Shown here: positions 17,028 through 25,750 of the stretch, one piece after another
How the letters are laid out: the number at the start of each line of letters is the position of its first letter
Position numbering within the stretch: the stretch's first letter is position 1
Assembly: GCF_000833575.1 (NCBI RefSeq)
Contig: NZ_CP010827.1
Location: 620,001 to 684,000, forward strand
Direction: 5' to 3'
DNA length: 64,000 bases
Origin: Corynebacterium singulare
GTDB taxonomy: Bacteria; Actinomycetota; Actinomycetes; Mycobacteriales; Mycobacteriaceae
Made by a program: the position numbers and the translations under genes
Notes under the pieces: model-generated
Databases searched by the model: none
Seen by the model: the letters and a program-made list of their open reading frames with translations, nothing else
What the model was told of the DNA's origin: nothing

Positions 17028-17480
17028 ATGAGCCCCATGAACCTCATGGAGATGGGACGCGGCGAGGTGGTCCGCGCGGATATGACAGCGCCGTTCCGCA
17101 CGCTGCTTTTCCCGTTTCTCGAGCTCATCGTGGTCACCGGCGTGGCGTGGATTGCCATCGGCTGGTGCGACTATAACGGCATTGACTTGGCGCTTCGCAA
17201 TGGTTTAGTAGCTATCTGGGCCCTGCTTGCTGCCTGGCGCTTTGTCCTCCCCTTGGTGAAAGCCCGCCGTAAGCGCTTCATCGTGACCAACCTGCGCGTC
17301 ATCGCCCGCGACGGCAAGCGCGTAGATTCCATCCCTCTCACGGATATCCGTGGTGCCCGCCGTCGCCGCGGTGGGATTTCGCTGGCACTCCACGGATACG
17401 AGAAACCGATGTATTTCCCGTCCATCCCCAAAGCCAAGCGCGTCGAGGACATCCTCAATGAACAACCGGTGTGGGGCTAA
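17028..17480 (+). CDS. Membrane protein with PH-like domain
   Basis: A 150-residue protein with two membrane helices (about residues 20-45 and 55-75) followed by a basic soluble part (KARRKRFIVTNLRVIARDGKRVDSIPLTDIRGARRR). This layout resembles bacterial PH-domain membrane proteins (bPH2-like) of unknown function. Homologues lie between birA and purK in other corynebacteria, so the context is conserved. The start ATG at 17028 has a weak gcaggtggg site; ATG at 17037 is an alternative. Its stop overlaps the end of the convergent acetolactate decarboxylase gene by four bases. Confidence 0.75.
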   Translation: MSPMNLMEMGRGEVVRADMTAPFRTLLFPFLELIVVTGVAWIAIGWCDYNGIDLALRNGLVAIWALLAAWRFVLPLVKARRKRFIVTNLRVIARDGKRVDSIPLTDIRGARRRRGGISLALHGYEKPMYFPSIPKAKRVEDILNEQPVWG

Positions 17481-18196
17481 TCCTTAATCTCCGTCGTGTG
17501 CAGCTGCTGGTCCAGGTCATCAGGGGCCAGGTTGGCGGAGCGGAACTCGTGAGTCAGTGGCAAGCGCAGATCGAGGTCCGTGCCGGGGCATAGCTCAATG
17601 GTGGCCTCATCCACCGTGTAGTCCAGCACGTGTCCACCGGAGGTGCGTGCAGCGTCGATAAAGTGCACGTGACATCCGGGTACTGAAATTCCTTTTTCAA
17701 AGACCGGGGTGCGGAAACCACCGATGGTGCCTTCAACGTCGCTAAAGCGCAGCTCCTTATCGCCGCCCACTGCCTGCGCCATCGGCGGATAGGGCTTGCT
17801 CTGCTTGACCACCGTGCGGGTAACCACGTTGCTGAAGCGGCCGGTGATACGCACCGCGTACATGTAGTTAGCTGAGGGCTCGAGCTCATCGATGAAGGCT
17901 GAAAGCTCCTCGCGCTTCAGTCCCTTGGGGGCGTCCACCTTAATGCGGGGGACGAAATTCGTCGCAACGGCGAAGGGGGTTCCTTGGCCCAGGTCAGCGA
18001 CCGTCGCGGTGCCGTCCCCGCGCAGTTGGTAGCAGACACCGTCGAGGATAATCATCTCACCATCCAGCGCATCGAAGGTACCGATGCCGAAATTACCCTT
18101 CCCCAAGAGCTCGCCGATGGTCATCTCGCCATCGTAAATGCCGTCCAACAGGGCAGTCATGAGGGAGTTCTGGAAGATGGTATGCCGGACAATCAT
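17477..18196 (-). CDS. budA: Alpha-acetolactate decarboxylase
   Basis: A 239-residue enzyme that decarboxylates 2-acetolactate to acetoin, used in pyruvate overflow and pH control. Typical sequence is present: TIGELLGKGNFGIGTFDALDGEMIILDG, the FRTP-x-F motif and the zinc site GCHVHFI (His176, His178) with the third ligand GGHVLDY (His189). The start MIVRHTIFQNS fits the family length of 230-260; the frame is open far upstream but runs antisense to purK. Its ATG lies only 24 bases from the purK start, head to head. No acetolactate synthase or butanediol dehydrogenase is nearby. Confidence 0.93.
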   Translation of the reverse strand: MIVRHTIFQNSLMTALLDGIYDGEMTIGELLGKGNFGIGTFDALDGEMIILDGVCYQLRGDGTATVADLGQGTPFAVATNFVPRIKVDAPKGLKREELSAFIDELEPSANYMYAVRITGRFSNVVTRTVVKQSKPYPPMAQAVGGDKELRFSDVEGTIGGFRTPVFEKGISVPGCHVHFIDAARTSGGHVLDYTVDEATIELCPGTDLDLRLPLTHEFRSANLAPDDLDQQLHTTEIKD

Positions 18197-18220
18197 GACC
18201 CCAAGGCTAGTATTGAAGGG

Positions 18221-19459
18221 GTGAGTGAACAACATAAGCCAACCGTTACTGTTTTTGGAGACGGCCAGCTCGCGCGCATGATGCAGCCGGCCGCCGCTGA
18301 GCTCGACATCCACTTGCGCCTCTTGGCGTCCGCGCCGGATAAGTCCGCCGCGCAGGTTATCCCGGACGTCGTCCTCGGTGATTACCACGACTATGAGGTG
18401 CTGACGAAGGCCGCTGAAGGTGCTGATGCCCTGACCTTTGAACATGAGCACGTGCCGACGGAGCATGTGCGCGCGCTTATCGACGCCTCCTACAACGTCC
18501 AACCCCAACCTTCCGCCCTCCTCTACGCGCAAGACAAGCTGCTCATGCGCCAGAAGCTCTCCGACTTGGGTGCCCCGGTGCCGCGCTTCGCCGCCATCGA
18601 GTCGGTGGAGGATGCCCGCGCTTTCGCCGAGCTGGTCGAAGGCCGCGTGTGCCTCAAGGCCCGCCGCGGTGGCTATGACGGTCACGGCGTGTGGTTCCCC
18701 TCTGCCGAGGAGCTGGAACCGCTGGTAGAAGAGCTTCTTGCTGCCGATACGCCTCTCATGGCCGAGGAAAAGGTCGCTCTGACCCGGGAGCTGTCCGTAC
18801 TTGTGGCACGCCGCCCCTCCGGTGAGGTCAAGGCATGGCCGGTGACGGAGTCCGTCCAGCGCGAGGGTATTTGTGCCGAGGCTTTTGCCCCAGCCCCGAA
18901 CCTCTCGCCGGAGCTGACCGAGCGAGCTCTGCAGGTCGGTATCCAGGTGGCTACCGAGCTTGGTGTCACAGGTGTTTTGGCCGTTGAGCTCTTTGCTTTT
19001 GGTGCTAAGCAGGATGCGGGCGCCATTATCGCGTCTGCCTCCGGTGCCCCCGGCATGGTGGTGGAGGAGGATATCGCCGTTAACGAGCTGGCCATGCGCC
19101 CGCACAATACTGGCCACTGGACCCAGGATGGCTGCGTAACCTCGCAGTTTGAGCAGCACCTGCGCGCGGTTTTGGACTTGCCGCTGGGCTCTACCGAGCC
19201 GCTGGCTCCGATTACCGTCATGTCCAACGTGCTGGGAGCCGACGAAGACCCGGCCATGTCGATGCCCGAGCGTGTCCGCGCCGTCATGGAGCGCTACCCG
19301 GAGGCCAAGGTCCACCTGTACGGCAAGGACCACAAGGCTGGTCGCAAAATTGGCCACGTCAATGTCGTCGGCGAGGATATCGCTGATACCCGCCGCATTG
19401 CCGCTGATGCTGCCCATTTCCTCGTCCACGCGCAGTGGGCGGAGGATTCCAACGTTTAA
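18221..19459 (+). CDS. purK: 5-(carboxyamino)imidazole ribonucleotide synthase
   Basis: A 412-residue ATP-grasp enzyme that carboxylates AIR with bicarbonate and ATP to N5-CAIR in purine synthesis. Visible features: the FGDGQLARMM nucleotide-binding N-terminus, FEHEHVP, the KARRGGYDGHGVW ATP-grasp loop, ELSVLVAR and the C-terminal LYGKDHKAGRKIGHVNV. The GTG at 18221 is the only plausible start, since upstream sequence is antisense to budA. The ribosome-binding site is poor (gaaggg abutting the start). It is followed by purE after 12 bases, as in many bacteria. Confidence 0.93.
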   Translation: MSEQHKPTVTVFGDGQLARMMQPAAAELDIHLRLLASAPDKSAAQVIPDVVLGDYHDYEVLTKAAEGADALTFEHEHVPTEHVRALIDASYNVQPQPSALLYAQDKLLMRQKLSDLGAPVPRFAAIESVEDARAFAELVEGRVCLKARRGGYDGHGVWFPSAEELEPLVEELLAADTPLMAEEKVALTRELSVLVARRPSGEVKAWPVTESVQREGICAEAFAPAPNLSPELTERALQVGIQVATELGVTGVLAVELFAFGAKQDAGAIIASASGAPGMVVEEDIAVNELAMRPHNTGHWTQDGCVTSQFEQHLRAVLDLPLGSTEPLAPITVMSNVLGADEDPAMSMPERVRAVMERYPEAKVHLYGKDHKAGRKIGHVNVVGEDIADTRRIAADAAHFLVHAQWAEDSNV

Positions 19460-19471
19460 AGGAGAGAAGTC

Positions 19472-19972
19472 ATGGAACCGCTCGTTGGCCTGATCATGGG
19501 CTCCGATTCGGATTGGCCTACCGTCAAGCCCGCCGCCGAGGTGCTCGCCGAATTCGGTGTGCCGTTCGAGGTCGGCGTGGTCAGCGCTCACCGCACCCCG
19601 GAGAAGATGCTGGCCTACGCCAAGTCCGCGCACGAGCGCGGGCTGAAGGCCATCATCGCCTGCGCAGGCGGTGCCGCGCACCTGCCGGGCATGGTCGCTG
19701 CGGCCACGCCGCTGCCGGTCATCGGCATCCCGCGTGCGCTCAAGGACCTTGATGGCCTCGACTCCCTGCTCTCTATCGTGCAGATGCCGGGCGGCGTGCC
19801 GGTAGCTACCGTGTCGATTGGCGGTGCCAAGAATGCCGGCCTGCTTGCCGTGCGCATCCTCTCGGCCGGTGACCCCGCCTTGGTGGAGAAGATGGCCGCT
19901 TACCAGGACACCATGGCAGCTGAGGTCGAAAAGAAGGACGCGAACCTGCGTGCTCAGCTTCTCGGAGAGTAA
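19472..19972 (+). CDS. purE: N5-CAIR mutase
   Basis: A 166-residue class I PurE that converts N5-CAIR to CAIR. The active-site stretches [23 protein letters not shown] and [12 protein letters not shown] are intact, and the length is standard. A strong aaaggaga site precedes the ATG. It follows purK in one operon and meets the convergent ribokinase gene end to end with no gap. Confidence 0.96.
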   Translation: MEPLVGLIMGSDSDWPTVKPAAEVLAEFGVPFEVGVVSAHRTPEKMLAYAKSAHERGLKAIIACAGGAAHLPGMVAAATPLPVIGIPRALKDLDGLDSLLSIVQMPGGVPVATVSIGGAKNAGLLAVRILSAGDPALVEKMAAYQDTMAAEVEKKDANLRAQLLGE

Positions 19973-20863
19973 TTAGCTGGGCAGCTCGGATTCACGATGA
20001 GGGTAGGAGGCCTGCGCGCCCGAGCCCGTCACGGCGAAGGCCCCGACCCGGGTGGCATAGCGCGCTGCCTCCACCAGCGAATCTCCCTTCAGAAGTCGCG
20101 CGCACAGCGCGCCGGCGAAGGCATCGCCCGCGCCCGTCGTATCCACGGGTGTGACCTGCGGGGAAGCAATCTCTGTGAGGTCATCGTCTGCCACCAGCGC
20201 GCCACGCGCGCCGAGCGTCATCACGACCGAGGCAAAACCAGCTGCGCGCAGTCGCTGCGCTAGCTCCTGCGGTGACCCCTCACCGCCGAACCCCAGCTGT
20301 TCCAGGATGAGCCCTGCCTCATGCTCATTGGCCAGCAGGGGATCGGCACGCAGAAGTGCCTCGTTGTCCACTTCCACGACCGGCGCGAGGTTTATCACAA
20401 CCCTGCCCGTGGCCAGCGCGATGGCCTGGGCAAAACCATCAGCGGGAATTTCGCCCTGCAGCAGAACCAGCTCCGCTGCGGCGATGGGGGAGGAGTGGGT
20501 GGCGATGAAGGGGGCGTCGACAAGCGCATTGGCTCCCGGCACCACAATGATGGTGTTCTCACCCTGCTCGTCCACAGTAATGACGGCGAGGCCAGTGACC
20601 TCGTCGGTACGGGCAACATGCTCAAGGTTCACGCCGCTGGCCTCAAGGTAATGCATGGCAGGTGCTGCATAGGCATCGCTGCCCACCGCGCCCACAAAGC
20701 TCACACGAGCGCCCAATAGCGCGGCCGCCACCGCCTGATTCGCGCCTTTGCCACCTGCAGTAATCTCGCCGCCGTGGCCCAAGAGCGTTTCGCCCGGCTT
20801 GGGATGCCGCGAGGTGTGGACCACGAGGTCAGCGTTGATGGACCCGACTACGCACATGTTCAT
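19973..20863 (-). CDS. rbsK: Ribokinase (PfkB family)
   Basis: A 296-residue sugar kinase. The first PfkB signature region GGKGANQAVAAALLGA and the second with the catalytic base (DTTGAGDAFAGAL) are present, as is VGSINADLV at the N-terminus. It phosphorylates ribose or a related pentose or nucleoside-derived sugar. The start is MNMCVVGSIN at 20863 or two codons later; both fit. No ribose transporter or repressor is adjacent, so it may serve nucleoside salvage. Confidence 0.88.
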   Translation of the reverse strand: MNMCVVGSINADLVVHTSRHPKPGETLLGHGGEITAGGKGANQAVAAALLGARVSFVGAVGSDAYAAPAMHYLEASGVNLEHVARTDEVTGLAVITVDEQGENTIIVVPGANALVDAPFIATHSSPIAAAELVLLQGEIPADGFAQAIALATGRVVINLAPVVEVDNEALLRADPLLANEHEAGLILEQLGFGGEGSPQELAQRLRAAGFASVVMTLGARGALVADDDLTEIASPQVTPVDTTGAGDAFAGALCARLLKGDSLVEAARYATRVGAFAVTGSGAQASYPHRESELPS

Positions 20864-20894
20864 GCTGACCAGTATGCACGCTAAGCTAGCAGCC

Positions 20895-21368
20895 ATGCAG
20901 TTTCCGGTTCTGGTGTTGGGCGCGCGTGTAGTGGGTGACGAGCCGGGCTCTCTGCTACGTAGCCGCCTCAACCGCGCGGTGGTGGCGGCCCGCGTGATGC
21001 CGGATGAGCCTGTCATCGTATCCGGCTTCGGGGAGGCGGACGTGATGCGGAACTACCTCATCGCGCGCGGAGTTGCGGCTGGGCGAATCCTTGTGGAACC
21101 GATGGCGACCAGCACGAATGAAAATCTCGAACGCGCTCATGCGCTGTGCCCGGAGTATGCGTATTTTCGCGTCGTGACGAATGATTTTCACGTTCTGCGC
21201 ACCCGCGTGTGGGCCTGGCACCTGGGAATTCGGGTTCGCGTGCACGGAGTTCGCACTCCCAAGGAAGCGCGGGTGTGGAACTATCTGCGTGAAGTGGTGG
21301 CGACTCCGCACTCGCTGCTGCGGATTGTCTGGCGGCGCGTGGTGGGCCTAAAGACTACGCGCCGATAA
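20895..21368 (+). CDS. YdcF-like (DUF218) protein
   Basis: A 157-residue protein of the DUF218/YdcF family. The fold signature runs from FPVLVLGARV through VIVSGFGEADVMRNYLIARGV, ILVEPMATSTNENLERA and RVVTNDFHVLRTR. Family members bind nucleotide-like ligands, and some act in envelope biogenesis. Unlike many it has no clear membrane helix, so it may be cytosolic. The start at ATG 20895 follows a weak site; a longer start is possible. It diverges from rbsK and ends convergently, overlapping the next gene by 14 bases. Confidence 0.78.
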   Translation: MQFPVLVLGARVVGDEPGSLLRSRLNRAVVAARVMPDEPVIVSGFGEADVMRNYLIARGVAAGRILVEPMATSTNENLERAHALCPEYAYFRVVTNDFHVLRTRVWAWHLGIRVRVHGVRTPKEARVWNYLREVVATPHSLLRIVWRRVVGLKTTRR

Positions 21369-21777
21369 TCACCAGCAGAATCGCGATGAGCCAGATGACA
21401 AACCAGTGGCGCTTTTGCGGCTGGGTGGGGTTGGTCTTTTGCTGCAGGGACTTGATGAAGTACCAGGCACCGGGTAGGCCGAATCCGATGCCCCAGAGCA
21501 CTGCGGTTTCACCAATTGCGTTGAGACCAATGAGAACCGAGAAAGCACTCAGGGCGGCTTTGACGAAAGAAAATTGGTGAATTGAGCCCGCTGAGGCCGG
21601 GGCTGGGTCTGCTGCTGGGGCTGTGGCTGGGGTGTGGTCCGATACAGGAGCAGGTGTGTCGGCGCGCTGCGGCTCTTCGAAAGGCTCCGCATAGGACTCG
21701 GCGAAAGGATTAACCCCGCGGCCACGAGAAGGCTCGTCCGACTCCTCGAAGGGGTTTGAGTCAAAGGGATTGGTCAT
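21355..21777 (-). CDS. Membrane protein with NPF-rich N-terminus
   Basis: A 140-residue protein. The N-terminal 75 residues are acidic and proline-rich with repeated N-P-F motifs, then alanine/proline-rich. Two membrane helices follow (about 83-105 and 120-140), with the chain ending right after the second. No known family is recognised. The ATG at 21777 is preferred over a start three codons upstream because of the agggtg site. It overlaps the 3' end of the convergent YdcF-like gene. Confidence 0.65.
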   Translation of the reverse strand: MTNPFDSNPFEESDEPSRGRGVNPFAESYAEPFEEPQRADTPAPVSDHTPATAPAADPAPASAGSIHQFSFVKAALSAFSVLIGLNAIGETAVLWGIGFGLPGAWYFIKSLQQKTNPTQPQKRHWFVIWLIAILLVIIGA

Positions 21778-21815
21778 ACGGTTCACCCTAGGCTAGGGGC
21801 CGGCCACACCCCGAA

Positions 21816-22856
21816 TTAGAGCTTCGACAGGGCTTTGGTGATGCCCTCCTTGAGCGTGGGCTGCGATTGTTTCCGGGGATGTGCGATGGCGCGCAGTCCC
21901 ATGTACGCAATCTGGTCGGCGGCCCGGTTGAGCGGGTCGCCCGCATGGCCTAGTACGCGGCGAATCGTGACATCGCAGACGCCCTCAACATCTTTCCAGG
22001 CCTGCTGGAAGCGCGAGCGCGAACCCGAGGAAAGCCCGCGCCACACGCCCCGCGAACGCACTGCTTTTGAGCCCTTTGTCCGAATTTGCTTCACCGCGTC
22101 GAGGGCGGCAACGGAGTCGGACTCGATGATGGCCTTGGTGGCGCCGACCTTGAGCAGGTATTTCAGCGCTAGGGTGAGGGATTCGAGCTCCAGCTCATCG
22201 GTGCTCGCAGAGGTTTCGCGGGTGCGCAGGCGGTAATCGCCGTTGCCTGCCACGAAGCACATCGAGCCTTTGAACACGGTGTCGGAGGATGCGTCCGTCG
22301 CGATGCGCACCGTGGCGCCGTCCGGCCACGAGGAGGCCGTGGAGAAATTCGGCCACCAGTGTGCCTTGGGGGTCTCCACCTTTATGGCTTGCTTCTTGCG
22401 GGGAGCCTCGCCTTCCTTCTTGGCTCGGCGCGCGGTGATGCCTGCCTCTTTGCGTCGTACGGAGCTCGCGCTTCTCGACGCCCTATTCTCCTCCGCAAAG
22501 CTTCCCGTCACGCTATAGCCGCGCTCCTCGAGTGCGGAGCGCAGAGCGGTTTGACGGCGTCCCGTGACGATCCACGTGCGGCCCTTGATGTTCTTCGTGG
22601 CCTTCTCAAACTCGCGAACGGCTACCTCAACGATGTCGCCCTGGCGAATGTTCCCCTTGCGCACGAAACGGGTGTCTTTGGTGTTGACGGCGATGACCCA
22701 GCCGTCGATAGTCCCGCCCTCCGCGGAATCCCAGCGTTCATCCCACAGGGCGATCGCCACGTGCACCGGCGCCGAGACCATGTCTTTGGTGATCTTGCGG
22801 GTGCCGTACGTCCGCGACTGGTTGCCCGTGAGGGCAGAGAGCTCGAGTGGTTCCAT
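21816..22856 (-). CDS. RNase H-like fold protein
   Basis: A 346-residue protein. The C-terminal half resembles RNase HI: TVRIATDASSD (first Asp), DELELESLTLAL (Glu), AIIESDSVAAL (second Asp) and VRRVLGHAGDPLNRAADQIA (His and last Asp), so the acidic catalytic set appears complete. The N-terminal 150 residues are unrelated and basic towards residues 125-160. It may cut RNA in RNA-DNA hybrids or handle another nucleic acid; no substrate can be read. It follows the 193-residue gene on the same strand with an 18-base gap. Confidence 0.7.
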   Translation of the reverse strand: MEPLELSALTGNQSRTYGTRKITKDMVSAPVHVAIALWDERWDSAEGGTIDGWVIAVNTKDTRFVRKGNIRQGDIVEVAVREFEKATKNIKGRTWIVTGRRQTALRSALEERGYSVTGSFAEENRASRSASSVRRKEAGITARRAKKEGEAPRKKQAIKVETPKAHWWPNFSTASSWPDGATVRIATDASSDTVFKGSMCFVAGNGDYRLRTRETSASTDELELESLTLALKYLLKVGATKAIIESDSVAALDAVKQIRTKGSKAVRSRGVWRGLSSGSRSRFQQAWKDVEGVCDVTIRRVLGHAGDPLNRAADQIAYMGLRAIAHPRKQSQPTLKEGITKALSKL

Positions 22857-22874
22857 ATCCCTATCAGTAAACCA

Positions 22875-23456
22875 TTAGGAGCGGTCCACGACCCAAGCCA
22901 CGGGCAGTTCCTCACCCACAGAAGCCACCCGCTTCAGCAGAACCGGCCGGGTAATCGTTAGCGTATAGCCCTCTGGGCCATAGGACACTTCAAGCCCTGT
23001 CTCCTCTGAGACCGCGACCGCGCGGGCACGGAGGAAGGCGTGGTCGGAGGGATCGACGAGGACGTCGTCAAGCGCAATGTGGCACCGCTCACCGTCGTTA
23101 AGCTCGGCAATGCGGGACGCCAGGAACCGTGCCGGTACCGTTTCGGAGCGGTGTGGGGTCTGCTCAAAAGGATTATCGCCGCGCGGGGCAGTGGTGAGGT
23201 GGCGCTCCGCCTCAGCGCGGGCACGCTGCAAAATAGGGGAAAGCGGTGCGTTGGACTCCAACTTATCGGCGATGAGCAGTGCTTCCTTCCACGCCATCGC
23301 ATCGAGGGCACCCGTAAGAAGCGCGGCGAGCAACTCTGAGGCCGAGCGTGCTCCCGTGCCCTCGGGTATCGCGGCAAGGATGCGATCGCGCTGCTGATCA
23401 GAAAACGTCTGGCTCCACCAGGGCAGGAGGCCATAGGCCTTGAGAAGAGAGAACAT
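22875..23456 (-). CDS. Hypothetical protein, 193 residues
   Basis: Not recognised. The protein is soluble, starts MFSLLKAYGLLPWW, and has an alpha-helical first half and a beta-rich end (GLEVSYGPEGYTLTITRP). The start at 23456 is chosen because the frame upstream runs into the promoter of the divergent sigma factor gene. It is followed by the RNase H-like gene 18 bases later, so they probably form one transcript. Confidence 0.6.
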   Translation of the reverse strand: MFSLLKAYGLLPWWSQTFSDQQRDRILAAIPEGTGARSASELLAALLTGALDAMAWKEALLIADKLESNAPLSPILQRARAEAERHLTTAPRGDNPFEQTPHRSETVPARFLASRIAELNDGERCHIALDDVLVDPSDHAFLRARAVAVSEETGLEVSYGPEGYTLTITRPVLLKRVASVGEELPVAWVVDRS

Positions 23457-23539
23457 GTCCGCGAGTTTACTGTGCGGCTGTAACGCTAGGCTCTGTGCTG
23501 TCACATACCCAGTGAGCCCATCAGTAATCTGGAGTTTTA

Positions 23540-24034
23540 GTGACTGTTTTTTCTTTGCCTGGTTCGCGGAAACGGGAATTCTCCCGGCTCTTCCGCGAGC
23601 ATTACCCGGCGGTGCTGGCCTACCTTCGCCGCCGCGTTCCACCAAGCCATGCCGAGGAGCTGGCTGCTGACGTCTTTGAGCGTGCCTGGTCCGGCTTCGA
23701 TTCGGTGCGGGGCACGCCGTTGCCGTGGCTGTACGGCATCGCTCGCAACGTCATGCGGGAGTTTTACCGCACGCGCCGCGAGACGGAGAACCTCGACGAC
23801 CACGAGCTGGAGTCCTATGCCGGCTACGACGCCGTCGACTTAAGCCTCGATATCAGTGAGGCCTTCCTGCGCTTGCCCTCCGCCGAGCAGGAAATACTGA
23901 CCCTCCATGCGTGGGAGGGGCTCGACCACCCGGAAATAGCCGAAGTCCTGGGCATTTCCCGCACCAACGTCCGCGTGCGTCTACACCGCGCCCGTACTCA
24001 TCTATCCGAACTCACAGGAGAATCCGATGTCTAA
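23540..24034 (+). CDS. ECF-type RNA polymerase sigma factor
   Basis: A 164-residue sigma-70 family factor with region 2 (FREHYPAVLAYLRRRVPPSHAEELAADVFERAW, about 20-50, and the -10 recognition part WLYGIARNVMREFYR) and region 4 (LPSAEQEILTLHAWEGLDHPEIAEVLGISRTNVRVRLHRAR). Regions 1 and 3 are absent, so it is an ECF factor. The GTG start has a ggag site. The next gene overlaps by 8 bases and encodes a membrane protein of the kind that partners such factors. The signal it senses is unknown. Confidence 0.9.
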   Translation: MTVFSLPGSRKREFSRLFREHYPAVLAYLRRRVPPSHAEELAADVFERAWSGFDSVRGTPLPWLYGIARNVMREFYRTRRETENLDDHELESYAGYDAVDLSLDISEAFLRLPSAEQEILTLHAWEGLDHPEIAEVLGISRTNVRVRLHRARTHLSELTGESDV

Positions 24035-25076
24035 CTCTTTCGACCAGCTCCGTGCAGCCAACCCCGTACCGGACGCCACGCTTTCCGACGATTCCCTCAA
24101 GCACTCCGAAGCTACCCTCGCCCGCATCACCAAGGGGCGCCCTACGTGGACCTATGCTGCGGCCGGTGTCGCGGTCCTTGCGCTGGTGGGCGGTGCGATT
24201 CCGCTGCTCAATAACTCGCAACCGGTGGCCTCCGCCTCGGAGATCCTGACCCAAGCCGGCGAGGCGGCTGGCGCTCAGCCTGATGCTCTGGATAAAGGCG
24301 TCACGGCGAAGGAGTACATGAAGCGAGTGGACACGGTGGGCGATGCCATGGCGGTAACCGAATATTCGGTGGACGCGGGTGGTGCCGTTGAGGTGTCCTC
24401 GCAGGGAGAGGTCCCGGGCTTTGACCCGCAGCCTTCGGTCAACCCGGAAGATCTGGTCATCGCGACCGACCGCGCGGGGCTAGAAAAGCTCGCGGATTCC
24501 TTCCCCAACCGTGCGCTCGGTGCGCTGGAGCTCCTACTCCAGCCAGGGCTTTCCAGCGAGCAGCAGAAGATCACCTACGAGATCCTCGCGGATACTGACG
24601 GCAACGACGTCGGCAGCGTCGAGGGCGAGGGGGAGGACGAGCTGGTCACCGTGATTCGCGATTCCGACCATGTCAGCTTCTCCGTTCTCCCAGCCACCGG
24701 ACAGCTCGTGCGCGTTGTTGGCCTCGTGGGCCCAGACGTGGAAACCACCGTCGATGCCACCGCCATCCTGGACTGTGTCTCCGTGACGGGCCTCGACGGA
24801 CCCGAACGAATCTCGCTAGCGTGCGCCGACAACAACTACTTGGTCAACCAGCTGACGTGGTCAAACTGGGGCGCAAAGACCGCCGAGGCGGATGGCGTGG
24901 CCATCGAGAATGACTGTGACCCGAACTGCGCGGAGGGAACGTTTAAGGAGGAGAGGGTGAAGGTGGTCGTCGATAAGCGCGAGGCGTGCGGCTACCACGC
25001 TGAGGTGTACTCCCGTGTCCGAGTGCAGTACGAGGATGGGCGCGAAGAGGAGCAGGCCATCGGCTGCGCGCCTTAG
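24027..25076 (+). CDS. Membrane-anchored probable sigma factor partner
   Basis: A 349-residue single-pass membrane protein: about 40 cytoplasmic residues (SFDQLRAANPVPDATL...), one helix (about 43-63) and a 285-residue outer domain with several cysteines near the end (DCVSV, LACAD, DCDPNCAEG, EACGYH). Gene overlap with the ECF sigma factor and this topology suggest an anti-sigma or regulatory protein. No HxxxCxxC zinc anti-sigma motif is seen, so it is not a standard ZAS protein. The outer domain is unlike known sensors. Confidence 0.65.
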   Translation: MSNSFDQLRAANPVPDATLSDDSLKHSEATLARITKGRPTWTYAAAGVAVLALVGGAIPLLNNSQPVASASEILTQAGEAAGAQPDALDKGVTAKEYMKRVDTVGDAMAVTEYSVDAGGAVEVSSQGEVPGFDPQPSVNPEDLVIATDRAGLEKLADSFPNRALGALELLLQPGLSSEQQKITYEILADTDGNDVGSVEGEGEDELVTVIRDSDHVSFSVLPATGQLVRVVGLVGPDVETTVDATAILDCVSVTGLDGPERISLACADNNYLVNQLTWSNWGAKTAEADGVAIENDCDPNCAEGTFKEERVKVVVDKREACGYHAEVYSRVRVQYEDGREEEQAIGCAP

Positions 25077-25630
25077 GTGAGCTGGCGCAGGGCGAACTGG
25101 CCATACATCTCGCCCAATTCCTCGGCGGTGAGATCACCGTCGGGGGAGAACCATTGGGCTACGCCAATGCCCATATCGATGAGTGCCCAGCAGGCGATTT
25201 TGAGGCTTTCGGCATGGAAATCGCCCTCGTTGACCACGGCCATCCAGCGTGCCACATAGTCGCGGCGTAGCTGGAGAACCACCGACTTATGGGGCTCTTC
25301 GAGGTTGGTGAGCTCGTTGTTGACCACGCGGACGCGCCGGGCATGGGTGGCGTGGTAGACAACGTGCGCTTTCATCGTGGCGACGAGCTTCTCGCGCGGT
25401 TCTTTCAGTCCCGCCAGCCCGGCAGCGTTGGCGCGGAGGAGATCCTCCATGGCGGTGATGGTGACCTCGGCGAGAAGCTCCTGCTTTGAGGAAAAGTGGT
25501 TATAAAGGCTGGAGGCGCGCATGCCGACGGCCTTGGCGATGTCCTCCATGCCGGTGGCGTGGTAGCCGCGTTGGTCGAAGAGGTCGAGCGCGGCGGCGGC
25601 GATCTGGTCGCGGCGTTTCTGGTTGGCCAC
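25073..25630 (-). CDS. TetR-family regulator of the beta-oxidation genes (KstR2/FadR-like)
   Basis: A 185-residue regulator. The N-terminal helix-turn-helix is canonical (IAAAALDLFDQRGYHATGMEDIAKAVGMRASSLYNHFSSKQELL). The C-terminal domain resembles that of TetR proteins that sense acyl-CoA (KstR2-type, TetR_C_41-like). The gene diverges from an acyl-CoA dehydrogenase gene. A palindrome ctaatggtgattag lies 22 bases before its start and a near-identical site precedes the dehydrogenase and fadA. It is therefore the likely repressor of that set, released by an acyl-CoA. Confidence 0.85.
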   Translation of the reverse strand: MANQKRRDQIAAAALDLFDQRGYHATGMEDIAKAVGMRASSLYNHFSSKQELLAEVTITAMEDLLRANAAGLAGLKEPREKLVATMKAHVVYHATHARRVRVVNNELTNLEEPHKSVVLQLRRDYVARWMAVVNEGDFHAESLKIACWALIDMGIGVAQWFSPDGDLTAEELGEMYGQFALRQLT

Positions 25631-25652
25631 GGTGGCGTCCTCCTTGTCAAAG

Positions 25653-25666
25653 CTAATGGTGATTAG
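25653..25666. promoter_or_regulatory. Operator candidate 1 for the TetR regulator
   Basis: CTAAT-N4-ATTAG, a perfect 5-bp palindrome directly upstream of the regulator gene. It matches the two other sites in the window in its left half-site. Confidence 0.6.
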
Positions 25667-25716
25667 TGTACAGGGCGGCTGCTTGACAGGTGGCGAGAGT
25701 CAGGTCACAATTGAGG

Positions 25717-25737
25717 CTAATAGTCATTCGTATTACC
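25717..25737. promoter_or_regulatory. Operator candidate 2, overlapping the acyl-CoA dehydrogenase promoter
   Basis: ctaatagtcattcg followed by tattacc, where TATTAC could be the -10 box. The 14-mer is identical to the site before fadA and the 21 bases differ at one position only. Confidence 0.7.
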
Positions 25738-25750
25738 TGGAGAAGTAACC

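Noticed and set aside
18197..19681. Upstream extension of the budA frame to 734 codons
   Set aside because: The extra part is antisense to purK/purE; BudA begins at 18196 with the normal family length.
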